From: Tenrec ecaudatus
Taxonomy: Eukaryota; Chordata; Mammalia; Afrosoricida; Tenrecidae
Reading direction: 5' to 3'
DNA: 64,000 bases
Assembly: GCF_050624435.1 (NCBI RefSeq)
Contig: NW_027458567.1
Location: 1 to 64,000 of the forward strand
Positions 30,361-50,960 of the stretch are shown one piece after another. A program made the position numbers and the translations under genes. The notes under the pieces are model-generated. The model was given only the letters and a program-made list of their open reading frames with translations. It searched no databases and had not been told where the DNA came from. Every line of letters starts with the position of its first letter. Position 1 is the first letter of the stretch.

Positions 30361-31790
30361 CCAAAAAAACAAGCACTTGAGTGAGAGGCGAGTTACCCTG
30401 GACCACAAACCCTGCGTCAGAAGCACCTTAGTCCACCAGAGACGTGTCCGCAGCAGTCTCGGTCTGTCAGAAAGGGGAGAGAATCACCTTTACAGCGTCT
30501 GCCCAAAGCTGGTTCTCGGGAGGCAACGGTCAGACATAGCTCCACCCTCCCAATCACTTTGAGCACTTCTGTCCCCAACCATCCCTCCATAGACTCTCTA
30601 TTCCTTTGCTAGGCTTGATTATTTGTTGACATGGTCACGTGGAACTCGCAGATGATGCTCACGGGGGCTTATTAGGGAAGTGACATGTTACATTCAGGAT
30701 CAGGAGGGACTAAGGATAGTGCTTAGATCAGGACAGCTGCTTCTCAGCTGTGCCCACATGCAGACCTCTCCCTGGCACTTGGCCCAGCCTCTGCCCTGCG
30801 CAGGCAAGTGTAACAAAGCTCTTTAGCTCCATCCATCAGTGCCCAGCGGCACCCACTCTGCCAGCCTGCCTCATGCCCTCAGGCACTCAGCTCTCTCCCT
30901 CCTTCGGGGTTGCAGACCTCTACCAGCAAGCACCAGGAGGCAGCCCCTCCACCAGCAACACTCCTGCCCACAGGCACTCAGCCCTTGCTCCATGGGTCAG
31001 CACGCCCACTGTGACGGTCATGCTCCATGCGCTGGGGATGTCTATTGTGCCGTTTCATATTGGGGTCTCCTTTTGCCCCTGCCACTGTTTCCCATCCAGT
31101 GCTTCTCACCATCTGGCCCCATTGCTGGTGCTACCTCTCTCTCTGTCTCCTGGGTCTAAGACGTTCTCCGTGCAGGGACCCTGGGGCCTAAGGATGCACT
31201 CCGCTCCCGTTTCTTCTTCCTGGTCATAGCACTCCCTCCTTTTTGCCTCTTCCATAGCTCATTTTAACTGAGCAGTCCCCCTTTTAGGGATCCAAACACC
31301 TTATTTGCACTTGCAGCAAGCAGTCCAATCCCCTTGGTGAGCTATAAAGCACTTTATTTGCATCACCCCCACCTAATCATGTGAGCATGGCAAGAAAAAC
31401 CACATAAAAGTAATCCATCACACCAAGGTCTCTAGCGCCTCCCCAAACCAACCAGGGCATCTTCTGGCCCTCACAGACAGAACTCCACCCTGGATCCCTT
31501 CATCCATTAATCCAGTAGGGTTCCATTCGCAATCTGGCTGCAGCCATCCCAAGTCTGAGGATGAAGTTATGCTACTTGGCAGAAGCTTTGATTTTATATA
31601 AATCTGTAGCAGAGACCTCACTGTCCAACAAATCATATCAGAGAGCCGAGTCTCAGCTTAGATGTAGCCCTCGAGGCTTTGTTCATAAGATAGAGTGATT
31701 GGTTCATCAGAATTGATCTCTAAAAGTGCTGGGTAGCCCAGACTTGTGATAGAAATCCTATTGGTTACAGTAGCCTCAGCCACCTGCACT
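30361..31790. other. Intergenic, unassigned
   Basis: No gene and no repeat family that I can name. The frames open across 30750-31230 are C-rich with no domain-like pattern. Confidence 0.5.
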
Positions 31791-31797
31791 GAAGGGT

Positions 31798-32384
31798 TGT
31801 GTTAGTCTGGGTAGACTAGAGAATCAAATCCATAGAAACTCATATGTGTATAAGAGAGAGTTTTATATAAAGGGTAATTGTACAAGAAAGCATCCCAACC
31901 CAGTCCAGTCCAAGCCCCTAAATCTGATATTAGTCCATATGTCTGGTACCAATCTATAAAGTCCTCTTCAGATTCACGAAACACATGCAATGACGCCAAA
32001 TGCAGGACGACCACAGGCCAGTGGCTAGAAAGTCTTTGGATCCAGTGGCGTTGTAAGCATCTCGGCACTGGCAGGGGTCTCTATGTGGCTTCTCCGGCTT
32101 CAGAGGTCTGGTTGCATCAAGGTAGGTCCATGTGGCTTCTCCAGCTCTGGGCACTAGCGTAGTTCCATGTGTCTTGTCAGCTGCAATGTCTCCCAGGGAA
32201 TGAGCAGAGAGAGAGACAGAGTTGTCTCCCGCCTCCAAGAAGGAAATACAGGATTTCCCAGAATTCTCAGGAGGAGGCCCTACCCACACAGAGGCCTCAT
32301 TGATTAGATCTTGATTGACAGGCCAGATTCCACCCCTTCTTATGCAATCCTCTCAAATTGACACCAGATTATGTAACTACCACA
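31798..32384 (-). mobile_element. Solo LTR, ERVL-like family, with exact 5-bp duplication
   Basis: The ends are TG...CA and the flanks are AGGGT on both sides (31793-31797 and 32385-32389). The TATA-bearing end is seen on the minus strand. Sequence is shared with the elements at 38074 and 57071. The class III (ERVL-like) call is inferred from the 5-bp duplication and general form. A fossil with no internal genes. Confidence 0.8.
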
Positions 32385-33294
32385 AGGGTGCCTTAGTTTG
32401 GGTACCCCTCAGAGTCAGGGCTCTGAATTCAGTTGCTTTGTTTGGGAGGGGACTCCAGGAAGCACCAAGCAGGAGGAAAGGAAGTGAGACAGCAGACGGG
32501 GCAGGGAAGAATATGGCGGAGTTACCACTGTGGGTTTGCTGACGCTCAGTCCCCCCGGGAAACTCTGAATGACAGCGTGCAGATTGTGGCTCAGCGATTG
32601 CCCACCGGAGAGGTAAGGGACCGGGGGTATTTATGCACCACCTCCCATCAGTCGGTGATGAGGATCTGCGGGGAAAGCAAGAGGAACACGAATTCCCGTC
32701 TGGGTGGGGGAACCAAAGTCCCCAGTGGCTCCAGGTAGTCTTCCGGCACAGAGATGCAGGTGCTGGCAGGTGGAAGTGACAGGTGTCCACTGACGGGGTA
32801 AAGACGGGCATGCTCTGAAGGAGGTCTCTGGGAAGTCACCCTGTGGAAGATGAGGCTGAGAGGGAGCCTGAGGTTTCCCCTATCTGTGGGTCCCATCTCT
32901 CTTGGGACCGGGTGACAGAAATTCGACTCAAGCTATTTCTAGTTGGGATGATCCGGTCACCAGGTGACACAGGCAGCCTTCTCGATGTCAGCTCACCCTG
33001 AAGATTTTTCCTTGCAGGGCCAGAAGGCAGGGGGATAGGATGGGAGTCCCACGCTTGGCCTCTCACCCTGCAGAGAGAGCCGTGTCATGCATCCCCTTCA
33101 GAATGAGGCCACTGTGGGGGCTGCATCGACCCTGCAGGTGGGCCTTGTCTGATGTTTCATTGGGCTCAGATAGGCCCACTGTGGACAGGCCTCGTTGACC
33201 CAGGGAAGGCAGACAGCAACTTTTGCCCGGCGGTGCTTAGCATGTCTCTCTTCCCCCACACCCATCTTGGTGCGGCTCTCACTTCCCCTGGTAG

Positions 33295-33480
33295 GAAGTT
33301 GACGAGAGGGGCTTGCTAGCCCACCAGGCCAGCAGTCTGAAGCCGTGACTTGCCCTGCAGGAGAAAGAGGAGGTTTACTCCGCCCCTAAAGACGGGCAGC
33401 CTCGCCAAGCCACCAGGGCAGCTCCACGCCATCCTCTCGGGTCGCTGTGGGTCGGAACCGATGGCACCTTGAGTTTGATT
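33295..33480 (+). mobile_element. AfroSINE-type SINE
   Basis: cttgctagcccaccaggcca, aggagaaagaggaggtttac and gtgggtcggaaccgatggca. Confidence 0.7.
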
Positions 33481-33898
33481 TGGTACTTTCTCTCAAAAAT
33501 AAAGCTCTCCCCAAATGATGAGAGCCGTCTGGCCGTTTGGAAAGGATGGTGTTCTCAATCAATGGCATTTGTGTCGATTGGACATTTGTATTTAAAAAAA
33601 AAATTAGTCTTGGCCCCTGCTTCCCATCACACGCAAATACCAATTCCACACGGTGTGTGTGTTTTGCCATGTGTATGTCCCACAACAGTGACAAGAAAAG
33701 AAGACAGCCGGGTGGCAGATGGAGCTCAACGTGAAAGCTGAAACAATAAAGCAGCATGTCCTCAAGAGCAGTCTAGAAACGTCGATGTCTCCAACCACAC
33801 CGCCAGCTGTAGATGCCCCAGTGCACCCCACCTCTCCTATCTCTTCTTCGATAAGGAAAAGTTGACAGGTCACACTGTCTTTCCAAGAAGAGGGAGAC

Positions 33899-34372
33899 CA
33901 GTGGTTCTCAACCTGTGGGTCACCACCCTTTTGGGGGTCGAACGATCCTTTCACAGGGGTTGCCTAAGACCATCAGGAAACATATAGGCACTGAGAGACC
34001 GCTCCTCCATCCATCTCCCGGTGGGTCTGCCCACATGCAGATATGCCCACAGATGAGTACCTGGGGGGAAGACTGTTACCCATGCTACACCACGCTTCAA
34101 GACAACATTTCATTTATTTGTCATTCGAAATAAATATTTCACAGTGTAGAATGACATATTGCTTTTGAGATGAATCACTATGCTTTAATCATGTTTAATT
34201 TGTAACCATGAAAATACATCCTGCGTATCAGATATTTACATGACGATTCATCACAGTAGCAAAATGACAGTGACGAAGTAGCAATGAAAATATTTTTATG
34301 GTGGGGGGTAGTCACCACAACATGAGGAACTGTATTTCGGGGTCACGGCACTAGGAAGGTTGAGAACCACTG
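33899..34372 (+). mobile_element. SPIN-type hAT transposon, longer non-autonomous form
   Basis: It has the same terminal repeats as the other SPIN copies and the same ttcatcacagtagcaaaatg core, but is 474 bases long. The interior includes an AT-rich block (34125-34250) and a block at about 33990-34120 absent from the short copies. The 8-base target duplication AGGGAGAC / AGGCAGAC matches at 7 of 8. Confidence 0.88.
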
Positions 34373-34721
34373 AGGCAGACTCTTGACGGTGGGTGAGGCT
34401 CTGAAACTCCTAGCTTCTTAATGCAGGGCGATCACTTCCCCAGCCCACCCCCCTCCCCCATTGCACTTACCGCCTCAAGCTTGCTCCCTCTGACACTTCA
34501 GTGGTAGTAACAACATCCACCGACTAGTGGATGGGAAATGAGCTACTTCCTCGAAGCCAAGTGTGGAGGCCACAAGAAGACCCCCATTCCTATGGACTTC
34601 AGATCGCTTGTCACCTCCTTTCCTTTGCTCTTGTTATAGGACGCTTGATGACTAGAAGTTCTACACGGGTGAGGGCCCAAGTTATTAACCTTTATTTACT
34701 GTTTCCTTTATTTCCGATTAG

Positions 34722-34880
34722 TGTTTGGGGTTAGGCATTGGGCTGGTAACTGCACGGTCAGAGGTTCAAACCCACCAGCCACTCCGAGGGGAACAGATGA
34801 GGATGTCTGATCCTCTCCGAACCCCTCTGTAAGGTTGGAGTTGGAATGGGCTCCATGGCAGTGGGTTCTTGGGTTGCTAG
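34722..34880 (+). mobile_element. AfroSINE-type SINE
   Basis: ttggggttaggcattgggct, ggtcagaggttcaaacccac and gagttggaatgggctccatg. Confidence 0.75.
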
Positions 34881-34939
34881 TGCTTCTTGTAGCTTGTTTC
34901 AGACATCTTTACGTGCCCCAAACTCCAGGAGATATTTTA

Positions 34940-35745
34940 GAGGCTTTATTGTTTTTAACTTTTATGTTTTTATCCAGAGTCCACCTGGAATTGATTTTTG
35001 CGTCTGATGTGAATGTGCAGCCAATTGACTCAGCACCAGTTACTGAAATTGCCATAGCTTCTCCACCACACTACAGCAGCAGCTCTGTCTTAAGTCAAAT
35101 GTCCAGAGGTGTGGGATTTCCTGCTCTGCATTTTCAATCCCAAACCGTGGCTTTAAAAATAAAAAAACAACTTTTTGTGTATCAACACTACACTACCTTA
35201 ATTACTTTAGGTTTCCAGCATGTTTTTATAGCTGGTAAGGTATGTCCTCCAACTTAAACTCTGCTTCATGATCACCATGGCTTCACTAGGGCCTTTGCAT
35301 TTTCATTCAAATTTTACATCCAGCTTAGGAACATCCATTTCTTCAAAAACCTATTGGCCATTCATTGGATTATATCAAATTTAAAGATCAACAAATGGAG
35401 AATAAACCTCTTTAAAGACCGAGCAGCTCGGCCCATGAATAGTGCATAACTCTCTGTTTCTGTACATTTTTAAAATACTTCATCGTATTTCCTTAAGCCT
35501 CTGTGTAGAAGTCTTGCCCATCTTTTATTCAATTTATTCCTAGGTATTTTCTGACCTATGCTGTTGTAAATTATATCATTATTAAAAGTCCATTTTTTGT
35601 TTATTGCAGACATAAAGAAACATATTAATTTTGTTGTCTGATTTGTATCCAGCAGACTTGATTAGCTCCTTTGTAGTAATATTTTATCCATAAATTATCT
35701 TGGGGACTTAAAAAAAAGTACATAATCATGCTATTCACTAAACAA
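34940..35745 (-). mobile_element. Old L1 ORF2 fragment
   Basis: An AT-rich stretch with cacctggaattgatttttgc, ttattcctaggtattttctg and tgatttgtatccagcagact, all characteristic of reversed L1 ORF2. It is highly diverged. Confidence 0.65.
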
Positions 35746-35761
35746 ACAAACAAACCATAAA

Positions 35762-36150
35762 ACCCAAACTCACTGCCATCAAATTGATGCCAACTGAGGA
35801 CAGGCAGAACTGCCTTTGTGAGTTTCTAAAACTATAGCTCTACAGCAGGGGTTCTCAACCTGTGGGTCTCGACCCCTTTGGGGGTCAAACGACCCTTTCC
35901 CAGGTGTCGCCCAATTCATAACAGTAGCAAAATGACAGTCATGAAGTAGCAACAAAAATAACTTTATGGTTGGGGGGGTCACCACCACATGAGGAACTGT
36001 ATGAAAGGGTCGCAGCATCAGGAAGGTTGAGAACCCCTGCTTTACCGGAATAGAAAGCCCAGTCTTTCTCCGATGGAGGTGGTGGGGGTTTTGAGGTGCT
36101 GACCTCTAAGTTAGCAGCCCAGTGAGTAATCACTCTGTCAGCAGGGCTGT
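35762..36150 (-). mobile_element. AfroSINE-type SINE split by SPIN
   Basis: The minus-strand SINE 3' part is at 35762-35845 (aaactcactgccatcaaatt) and its 5' part at 36040-36150 (aatagaaagcccagtctttc, tcagcagggct). The SPIN copy lies between them. Confidence 0.85.
35846..36039 (+). mobile_element. SPIN MITE inserted in a SINE
   Basis: 194 bases, ends caggggttctcaacc and ggttgagaacccctg. Flanking octamers CTCTACAG (35838-35845) and CTTTACCG (36040-36047) match at 6 of 8 and fit the CTCTA-type target preference of SPIN. A minus-strand SINE continues on both sides. Confidence 0.92.
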
Positions 36151-37009
36151 GTCATCAAGTAAGGTCAGTTTTATTTCTTCACTTCAGAGCTTACCCAAGA
36201 ACAAAGCTCAGAGGGTTAGGCCAGGGGAGAAAGACACAAGGAACTCTGGAAAGTAGGGAGATGAGTTGTGTTGCATTGTGGGGATTGAGATCAGTGACAT
36301 GAAGCAAATGGGTATGAATGGTTGAATGGGAAACCGATCTGCTCCGTAGAGCTTCACCCAGTTCCAAATAAAAACTTAAAAATGAAGTTTGAAAAAAGCA
36401 GAAATGTCAGCTTCTAAGAAACAAGTCCCCAAGCTCTGCAGAGCACCTCAGCCCCTTCATACTGCCACTCAACCCCTCTGCCACCTTCTTGGGGTGGAGT
36501 GGGCCTGAGAACAAGGCAAAAGGGACACACCACTGAATTCCTCAATGAGCCTTTCCCCAGATGCCATTCAGTCTCCTCCCAGGTGGACTCCTCACTCTGG
36601 GCCTCCTCTGTTGGCTCACCCGTCCAGGAGGCTCTGCCTCTCCTCACTTCCCAGAGGCCCGGGTTTCCCAGGGGCCGGAAGAGGGGTGGCCCCAGGTGGG
36701 TGGGAGTTCCTGGGTTTGGAGCTGTAGGCACTGCCATGGGGGTGGGGAGCGGGGTGAGGGGGGTTTTCTGAGTGTCCAGGCCCCCACAGAAACACATTCA
36801 AAACACAGAGGTGACTTCATGACACCAGAGACTCAGAAGAGGCTTCCCAGCGGGGTCACCAGAAGCAAGACAGGTTTTTGCACATTCCTTGTGGCTGTTT
36901 TATTTCTTGAAAGAGAACGAAGGAAAAATGCTGTCAAGCACCATGTCTGGGGTTCCTTGAGGCCCAACATCCTCTCCACCCCCATCCCCCGCCCCACCCC
37001 TACACACAC

Positions 37010-37208
37010 ACAAATGAAATCACTGCTGCCAGGCCTGTTCCAAGCCACAGGGACCCTGCAGGGCAGAGCAGAACTGCCCCATCGGGGTCACGGCTGTGGT
37101 CCTAATGGAACCACACTGCCGCATCTTTCACCCTGGGACTGCTGGTGGGTTCCAACTGCCAATCTTTCCATTAGCAGCCCAGCGCAGAACCGCTTGGCCA
37201 CCGGACTT
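37010..37208 (-). mobile_element. AfroSINE-type SINE
   Basis: Reversed: cagagcagaactgccccatc, gctggtgggttccaactgcc, ending cgcttggccaccgga. Confidence 0.75.
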
Positions 37209-38073
37209 GTCAACATCACTTTCTCCAGCGCCTCTTCTGCCCCCTCTCCTGCCAGCTTGGCCCTTGAGGTGCCCTTGGCTGTGAGGTGGTCTCCCCAGTC
37301 TGGGCTGCTCAGAAGAGGCTCAGCTAGGGAAGCTAGACACCTGGGTCTTGGGAGGCGGAGAGGTGCGTGTGGATGCCTGCCCCTGGCAGGTAAGGGGCTG
37401 TCTGTCTATCTGGCTCTTCGCTAAAAGGTGTCCTCCTCATCAGCTCGGTGCCTGAAGGTCTCCCTCAGGCTGGAGTAGAGGACAGGGAAGCCCTCCGGTC
37501 ACGGTCCCTGTGCCCACTGCCTGTCTAGGGTTTCTTTCCACCGTGGGTTCTGACCCAGCCCCCTGGCACATCCACCCACTCACTCAAGACCTGAATCTAC
37601 CTTCAAGTGGGTGGGGACGGGTCTGGCCACTGTTGGGCTGGCACTGCCTCAAGGCCAGCCAACATTGGCTTCTGCGGTGAGAGCTGGTTTATCTGGGCTG
37701 CTCCCCAGGCCCTCCTTGGAGATGGGCCTAGAGGGACAGCATGCCAAAATCGACTGTGGCTGCCGGTGGAATGTGGCTGAATGGCTGCAGAGTGGACCTG
37801 CCAGCAATGCCCCCACTGGTACACAGCATGGAGCCCCCAGGGCCCCAGGGACAGGCCAGGCCAGGAGCATGTGTCAAGACCCTGGCAGCCATGTCCCTGG
37901 CCCTCTGCTGAGGGAGTCAAGGGGATCCTGTCTCTTGCTTGCACCTGAAAACCAAAGCCTGTGATCAAACCTCAAGGTTGGCAGAATTCCTTCAAACCCA
38001 CTTCCTTGAAGGAGCAGCTCAGCAGCAGTAGGGTATGTGTAGGTGTGTGTGTGTGTAGGTGTGTGTTTATAGG

Positions 38074-38546
38074 TGTAGTAGTTACATGATCTGTTGTCAA
38101 TTAGAGACTATAAAAAGTGAAGAGGTGGGGCTTAGCCTGTCAATCAGGCCGCAGCTTGATGACCTCATTTGGAGGCGCTAAGGAGATAAGGAGGCTCACT
38201 GGAGATAGGACACACTTTCACTCCCTGCAAGACATTCCTCTTGACAAGTCACATGGAGCTACACTAGAGCCCTGAAACTGGAGGAGTCAAGTGGACTCAC
38301 ATCAGTGCGGAGATGCTTCCCCTGCCACGGGGTCCACAAGACTTCCCACCCACTGGCCTGTGATCTTCCTGCATTCGGTGTCATTGCATGTGTTTCATGA
38401 GTCTGAAGAAGACTTTATAGATTGGTATTGGACATATGGGCTAATATCAGACTTACGGACTTGATCCGGACTGGGCTGGGATGTTTTCTCTATGTTCAGT
38501 TGCTCTTGTATATAAACCTCTTTCTTATACACACGAGTGTAACACA
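38074..38546 (+). mobile_element. Solo LTR of the same ERVL-like family
   Basis: It starts tgtagtagttacatgatctg and ends aacaca. It is flanked by ATAGG on both sides (38069-38073 and 38547-38551). Shorter than its relative at 31798. Confidence 0.8.
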
Positions 38547-39134
38547 ATAGGGGTGTGTGTGTGAGCGCGCAGCAGGGGCTTCCAGAGCAGCAAAAGAGGG
38601 CTCTGGTAAGCCCTCTTCATTTAATAGAGCCCCAGTGTTCTGGAAGCCACCCTTCATTCCGGTGGGATTCCCTAGGAGCAGAGCTGGAAGTGGGGACTTG
38701 CATGCACTCAAAGTGCTCTCCTGAGAGAGAGAAGCAGGGGCAGGCAGAGGAAGGAGCGAGGCAAGAAGGATGTCTTCGCAGCAGGAGTCTAGCTAGCCTC
38801 CTGAGTTCATGGGGGAGCCTGGAGCATGAGAGGTGCCGCATGGAGCTTCCCCGCGGCCAGGACCTGGCCTTTACTACTCCTCTGGCAGGCCGATGGCCAG
38901 AGCTAGGTGGAGCATGTCATTGTGAGGTTCTTTTTCAAACTGCCAGCTTACTTCTATAGGTTTTGTTGTTGTCATCCTATGGAGGGATTTTCAAGTGTAA
39001 CCTTATTTAAGGGGGAGCATAATTATTGTCACAATCTGCCACTGTCCTTTCAAATGTCTGAGATTCCCGTGGGTCTGCTTCTGCTAGCTGTGGACTCTGC
39101 TGATTTACACATGGTGGCTGGTTCCTTTTCTTTT

Positions 39135-39370
39135 TAAAAAATCAGTTTATCGGGGGCTTGTACAACTCTTACCACAATCCATCCATCCATCTATTGTGTC
39201 AAGAACATCTGTACACCTGCTGCCCTCACCAGAGAATACATCTCTTTTACTCTTTTTTCAAGCACATTTGTACATTTATTGCTCTCATCATTCTCAAAAC
39301 ATTTGCTCTCTACTTGAACCCTTGGCAGCAGTCCCTCACTTTTCTCCTCCCTCCAGTGTCTGGTTCCTTT
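39135..39370 (-). mobile_element. LINE 3' end (same family), short
   Basis: It has the tttatcgggggcttgtacaa start and then two overlapping versions of the acatttgtacatttattgc block, indicating an internal local duplication. Confidence 0.65.
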
Positions 39371-39699
39371 GGTGACGTTTTTATGTAGCGCTCATTGTCC
39401 CTTTGGGTCTAAGCAGCAGCCCCCTTGAATTGTGCAACACCGTGATCCAACACTGACTTCAAGCTCTGCCCCTGGGGTAATGCACAGACTCATAATTTTG
39501 ATTCCATCGATGGGCTCCCTGATCCCCCATCTCAACTTCCCTTTGGCTTGCGTTCACATACTTCAGAAGATGGAAAGCTACAGCGAAGTATCTCGAGCCC
39601 CTTTGTATCTCAGATTCCTCATGTCACTTTAAACCCAGTGGCCACAGAGTTCAGCTGCACTCAAGGGTGCCAGAGTCTTCAGTGGCTGGTTTTGCTGAA

Positions 39700-39805
39700 A
39701 CACATGGGCAGGGCTTTCATGCTACGCCCCTCTGGCTGGACTCAAGCCTCCAACCTTCCCATTAGCAGCCAACCTCGTGTCACCGTGTGCACCACCAGCA
39801 CGTCT
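39700..39805 (-). mobile_element. AfroSINE-type SINE fragment
   Basis: gctggactcaagcctccaac then cattagcagccaacctcgtg; head half only. Confidence 0.5.
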
Positions 39806-40294
39806 CAGGTAACTGAGCTCTGTCGAGCAGATGCGCTGGTCCGAGACTTGCAGGGCACAAAGAGGTGGGAGTCCTGTGGAGGGAGGTCAGATTTTCCGGC
39901 AATCCCAGAGAGTTTTATTTCTTCTGGAGCCGCATGGAAACTTCGAATAGCTAGTCCCCAGCACACTAGCTGCCAAGTAGCAAGTGATGCTGAGCCATGC
40001 CTCCTACAGAATTGTTCCATTCCATGGTTGACTATTTCTCCTAACTTGTTGCCACCAGCTGTTTTTTCTGGCTACGTAGCACCCCCAGCCTGATTCCAGT
40101 CCTCCTGGAGGTGTATACATTTCACAGTACCCTTTAATCAACCCAGTTCCCTTTAAGCCAGCTAGAGTGACCTCCTACTGGCTCCCACTAAGAATTCTTT
40201 TTCATCCAGTAAAACCAAAATGAAATCTGGGGGCCAAAGGCTATAGCAAGGAAGAGCGTGATGGGAATTCTACCACAAAAGCAAGCGAAGCTAC

Positions 40295-40890
40295 ACTGCT
40301 GTCGTTAGGCGCGTCGAGTCGGGTCCAATTCATAGCGACTTTACGGACAGCAGAACCAAACAGCCGCCTGGCTCGGGGCCAGCCTCACAATTGCTATGTT
40401 CCAGCCATGGTCACAGCCACCGTGTCAATCCATCTCATCAAGGGTCTTCCTTCTTTTTCTGCCCCCCTGTTTTCCCAAGCACAATGTCCTTTTCCAGGGA
40501 CTGTTCTCTCCTGGTCAGGAGCCCTGGCAGCGTAGCGGTTACACGCTGGGTTGTGACCCGCAAGGTCAGCAGTTCAAAACCACCAGCTACTCCTTGGGAG
40601 AAAGATAGGGCTTTCTACTCCCATTAGCAGTCTCGGAAACCCACAGGGGCAGTTCTGCCCTGCCCTGCAGGGTCGCTATGAATTGATATCGATTCAATAG
40701 CTGTGGGTTTGGTTCTGTCCCGATAACATGTCCAGAGTGAGTGAGAAATCTCACTACCTTCGACTCCAGGTAGTTTTCAGGCTGTACTTCCTCCAAGACA
40801 AATCTGTTTGTCCCTCTGGCAGTCCAGGGTACTTTCGACATCCCAACATCCCTCACCCACCCCAAAGTTCAAGTGCCGCAGCGCATCCTC
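40295..40890 (-). mobile_element. RTE1 3' region split by a SINE
   Basis: RTE1 3' sequence runs 40295-40513 and resumes at about 40712. The gap is a plus-strand SINE with a short target duplication. Confidence 0.7.
40514..40711 (+). mobile_element. AfroSINE-type SINE inserted in the RTE
   Basis: It begins gtcaggagccctggcagcg, has a B-box-like ggtcagcagttcaaaacca, and ends tgtgggtttg. Flanks GTTCTCTCCTG (40503-40513) and GTTCTGTCCCG (40712-40722) match at 9 of 11 and look like the target duplication. Confidence 0.8.
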
Positions 40891-40899
40891 GCTCTTCCT

Positions 40900-42180
40900 T
40901 AGCTACGTGAGTGTTAGCGGTCAGGATGAATGTCACTGGATGAGGACACATGGTGGGGTGGAGGGGGGGCAGATGGGGCACTTGCTTTTTAACCTGACTG
41001 GCACGTGCCTGGCATATCCAGTGTGTATACATTTATCTAGCTGTGTGCTTACGTGCACTTTCAACCATGTTTATAAATTTCAATCCACCCTCCAAAAAAA
41101 AACTTATAAAGTGAGGTTGTGGAAGGTGAAGGTGGAGAGACAAGTGCAGAGAAACACCGGCACTGGCTTCTTCGTGGACATTGGCTGAGAGTAACGTGGG
41201 AGAGGCGGAGCCAACCTACAGGATGTCTTGGTGCCAGACATGGTCGCACTGTATCTGCTACGCCCTGCCCTTCCGGGCTGCTTCTGAAGTACAGAGGCTC
41301 CAAGCCTGGATGCGGCATTTTTCGGGTAACCCTTGCCAGCCAAGGCAGTGAGCTTTCCACAGACGACATTACAGGATGGAGAGAGAAGGTAAAGAGGGGG
41401 AGAAAGTACTCTCCTGGCACCCGCCACGGTCAAGGCCCACAAGGGGTCACAGATGGCCCTGGCTGATTACGGGTTCTGCCACCAGTTGGGAAACGGAGGC
41501 TTATAAAGTGCGGGCCAAGGGTGTATTCAGCCTCTTGATTCCGAGTGAACGTCCCTTCGATCTCTCATTTAGTCCCTCCCACACCTTTATGTCCAATTTC
41601 CAGCATAAAATTCCTCTCAAGATACCTGCTTTCCCAGGCGGACGCCCTCTGACCTCTGGAAGGCGGGCAGTTGGGTGCCCTGCTGCCACTGGGCATGGCG
41701 GATGAAGCGCCCTTCACTGCTCAGCTGCTCTGCCTTTGGCTCCCTCCTCCCGGCGGCCTTCGCTGAGCTCGGGCCACCATCTCGATGGCCTCCTTGACCA
41801 AGTGTCCCTGTAGATCTCAGCACGGCGTTTGGCATGGCCACACCTCACTGTCCGTGCTCCCACTGGATTGAACTGGCCCCTCTTGGCTGGCCGCCCTAGC
41901 CAAGGGCCAGGAGCGGACCATTTTCCCAGCTCCTTGGAGGCTCGGCCCTGAGCAGAAGCTTATGGTGGAAGCTGGAGCCGAAGCTGAGGGGCAGCGATGG
42001 GCTGTTCTGTTGAGCCCAGGGCTTAAGGGGAGCCCTGGTCCTTGATGGGGTTCGCGTTCCATACCATGATCTAGAAGCCAACTCGTGAGTGCACAAGTGT
42101 ATGCAGAGTGGGAGACAAGGGGTGGGTGCCCGAGGCCCACCTTGGAGGGGACCTGGGAAAGAGACCACAGGCAGATTGAC
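40900..42180. other. Intergenic region downstream of CPXM1, unassigned
   Basis: Mostly unique-looking sequence up to the CPXM1 poly(A) signal. I see no exon or named repeat. Confidence 0.4.
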
Positions 42181-42196
42181 TGAGGTGCCAGGTAGC

Positions 42197-42202
42197 TTTA
42201 AT
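42197..42202 (-). terminator. CPXM1: CPXM1 poly(A) signal (ATTAAA)
   Basis: ATTAAA on the minus strand about 130 nt past the CPXM1 stop codon. It is the common variant signal and the nearest candidate. The implied 3'UTR is short. Confidence 0.55.
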
Positions 42203-42332
42203 GAGCCCGAGCGCCTCTCCCACCCTCACCCCGCCCCCACATGGTCTCCCCGGCCCCTCCCTCTCCTTCAGTTCCGGACAGGGCCAGCCTGCCCAAGGCT
42301 TAGGACTCTCAGCTGAAGCGGCTGCCTCTGTT

Positions 42333-50709
<8,377 letters not shown>

Positions 50710-50960
50710 GGCGCGGGCGGAGAGGTGCTCAGCGTGGCGGAGTGGGCTGGCGGGCTCCTCTCTTCCTGCGGGCGGCTGAGCGCCCCCCGCCCCTTCCTGC
50801 CCCTTCCTGCTCCAGCGCCCCACGCCCCCGAAGCCTCGGCCCGCCCCCAGTCCGCGCGGGTGCGGGGGAACGAGGGCCGACCTCCGCAGAGGAGCGCAGG
50901 GGCTGGGCGCCCCCCAGGTCCCCGCACCCACCGACCCTCGCCCTCCCTGCGATTCCGGAG

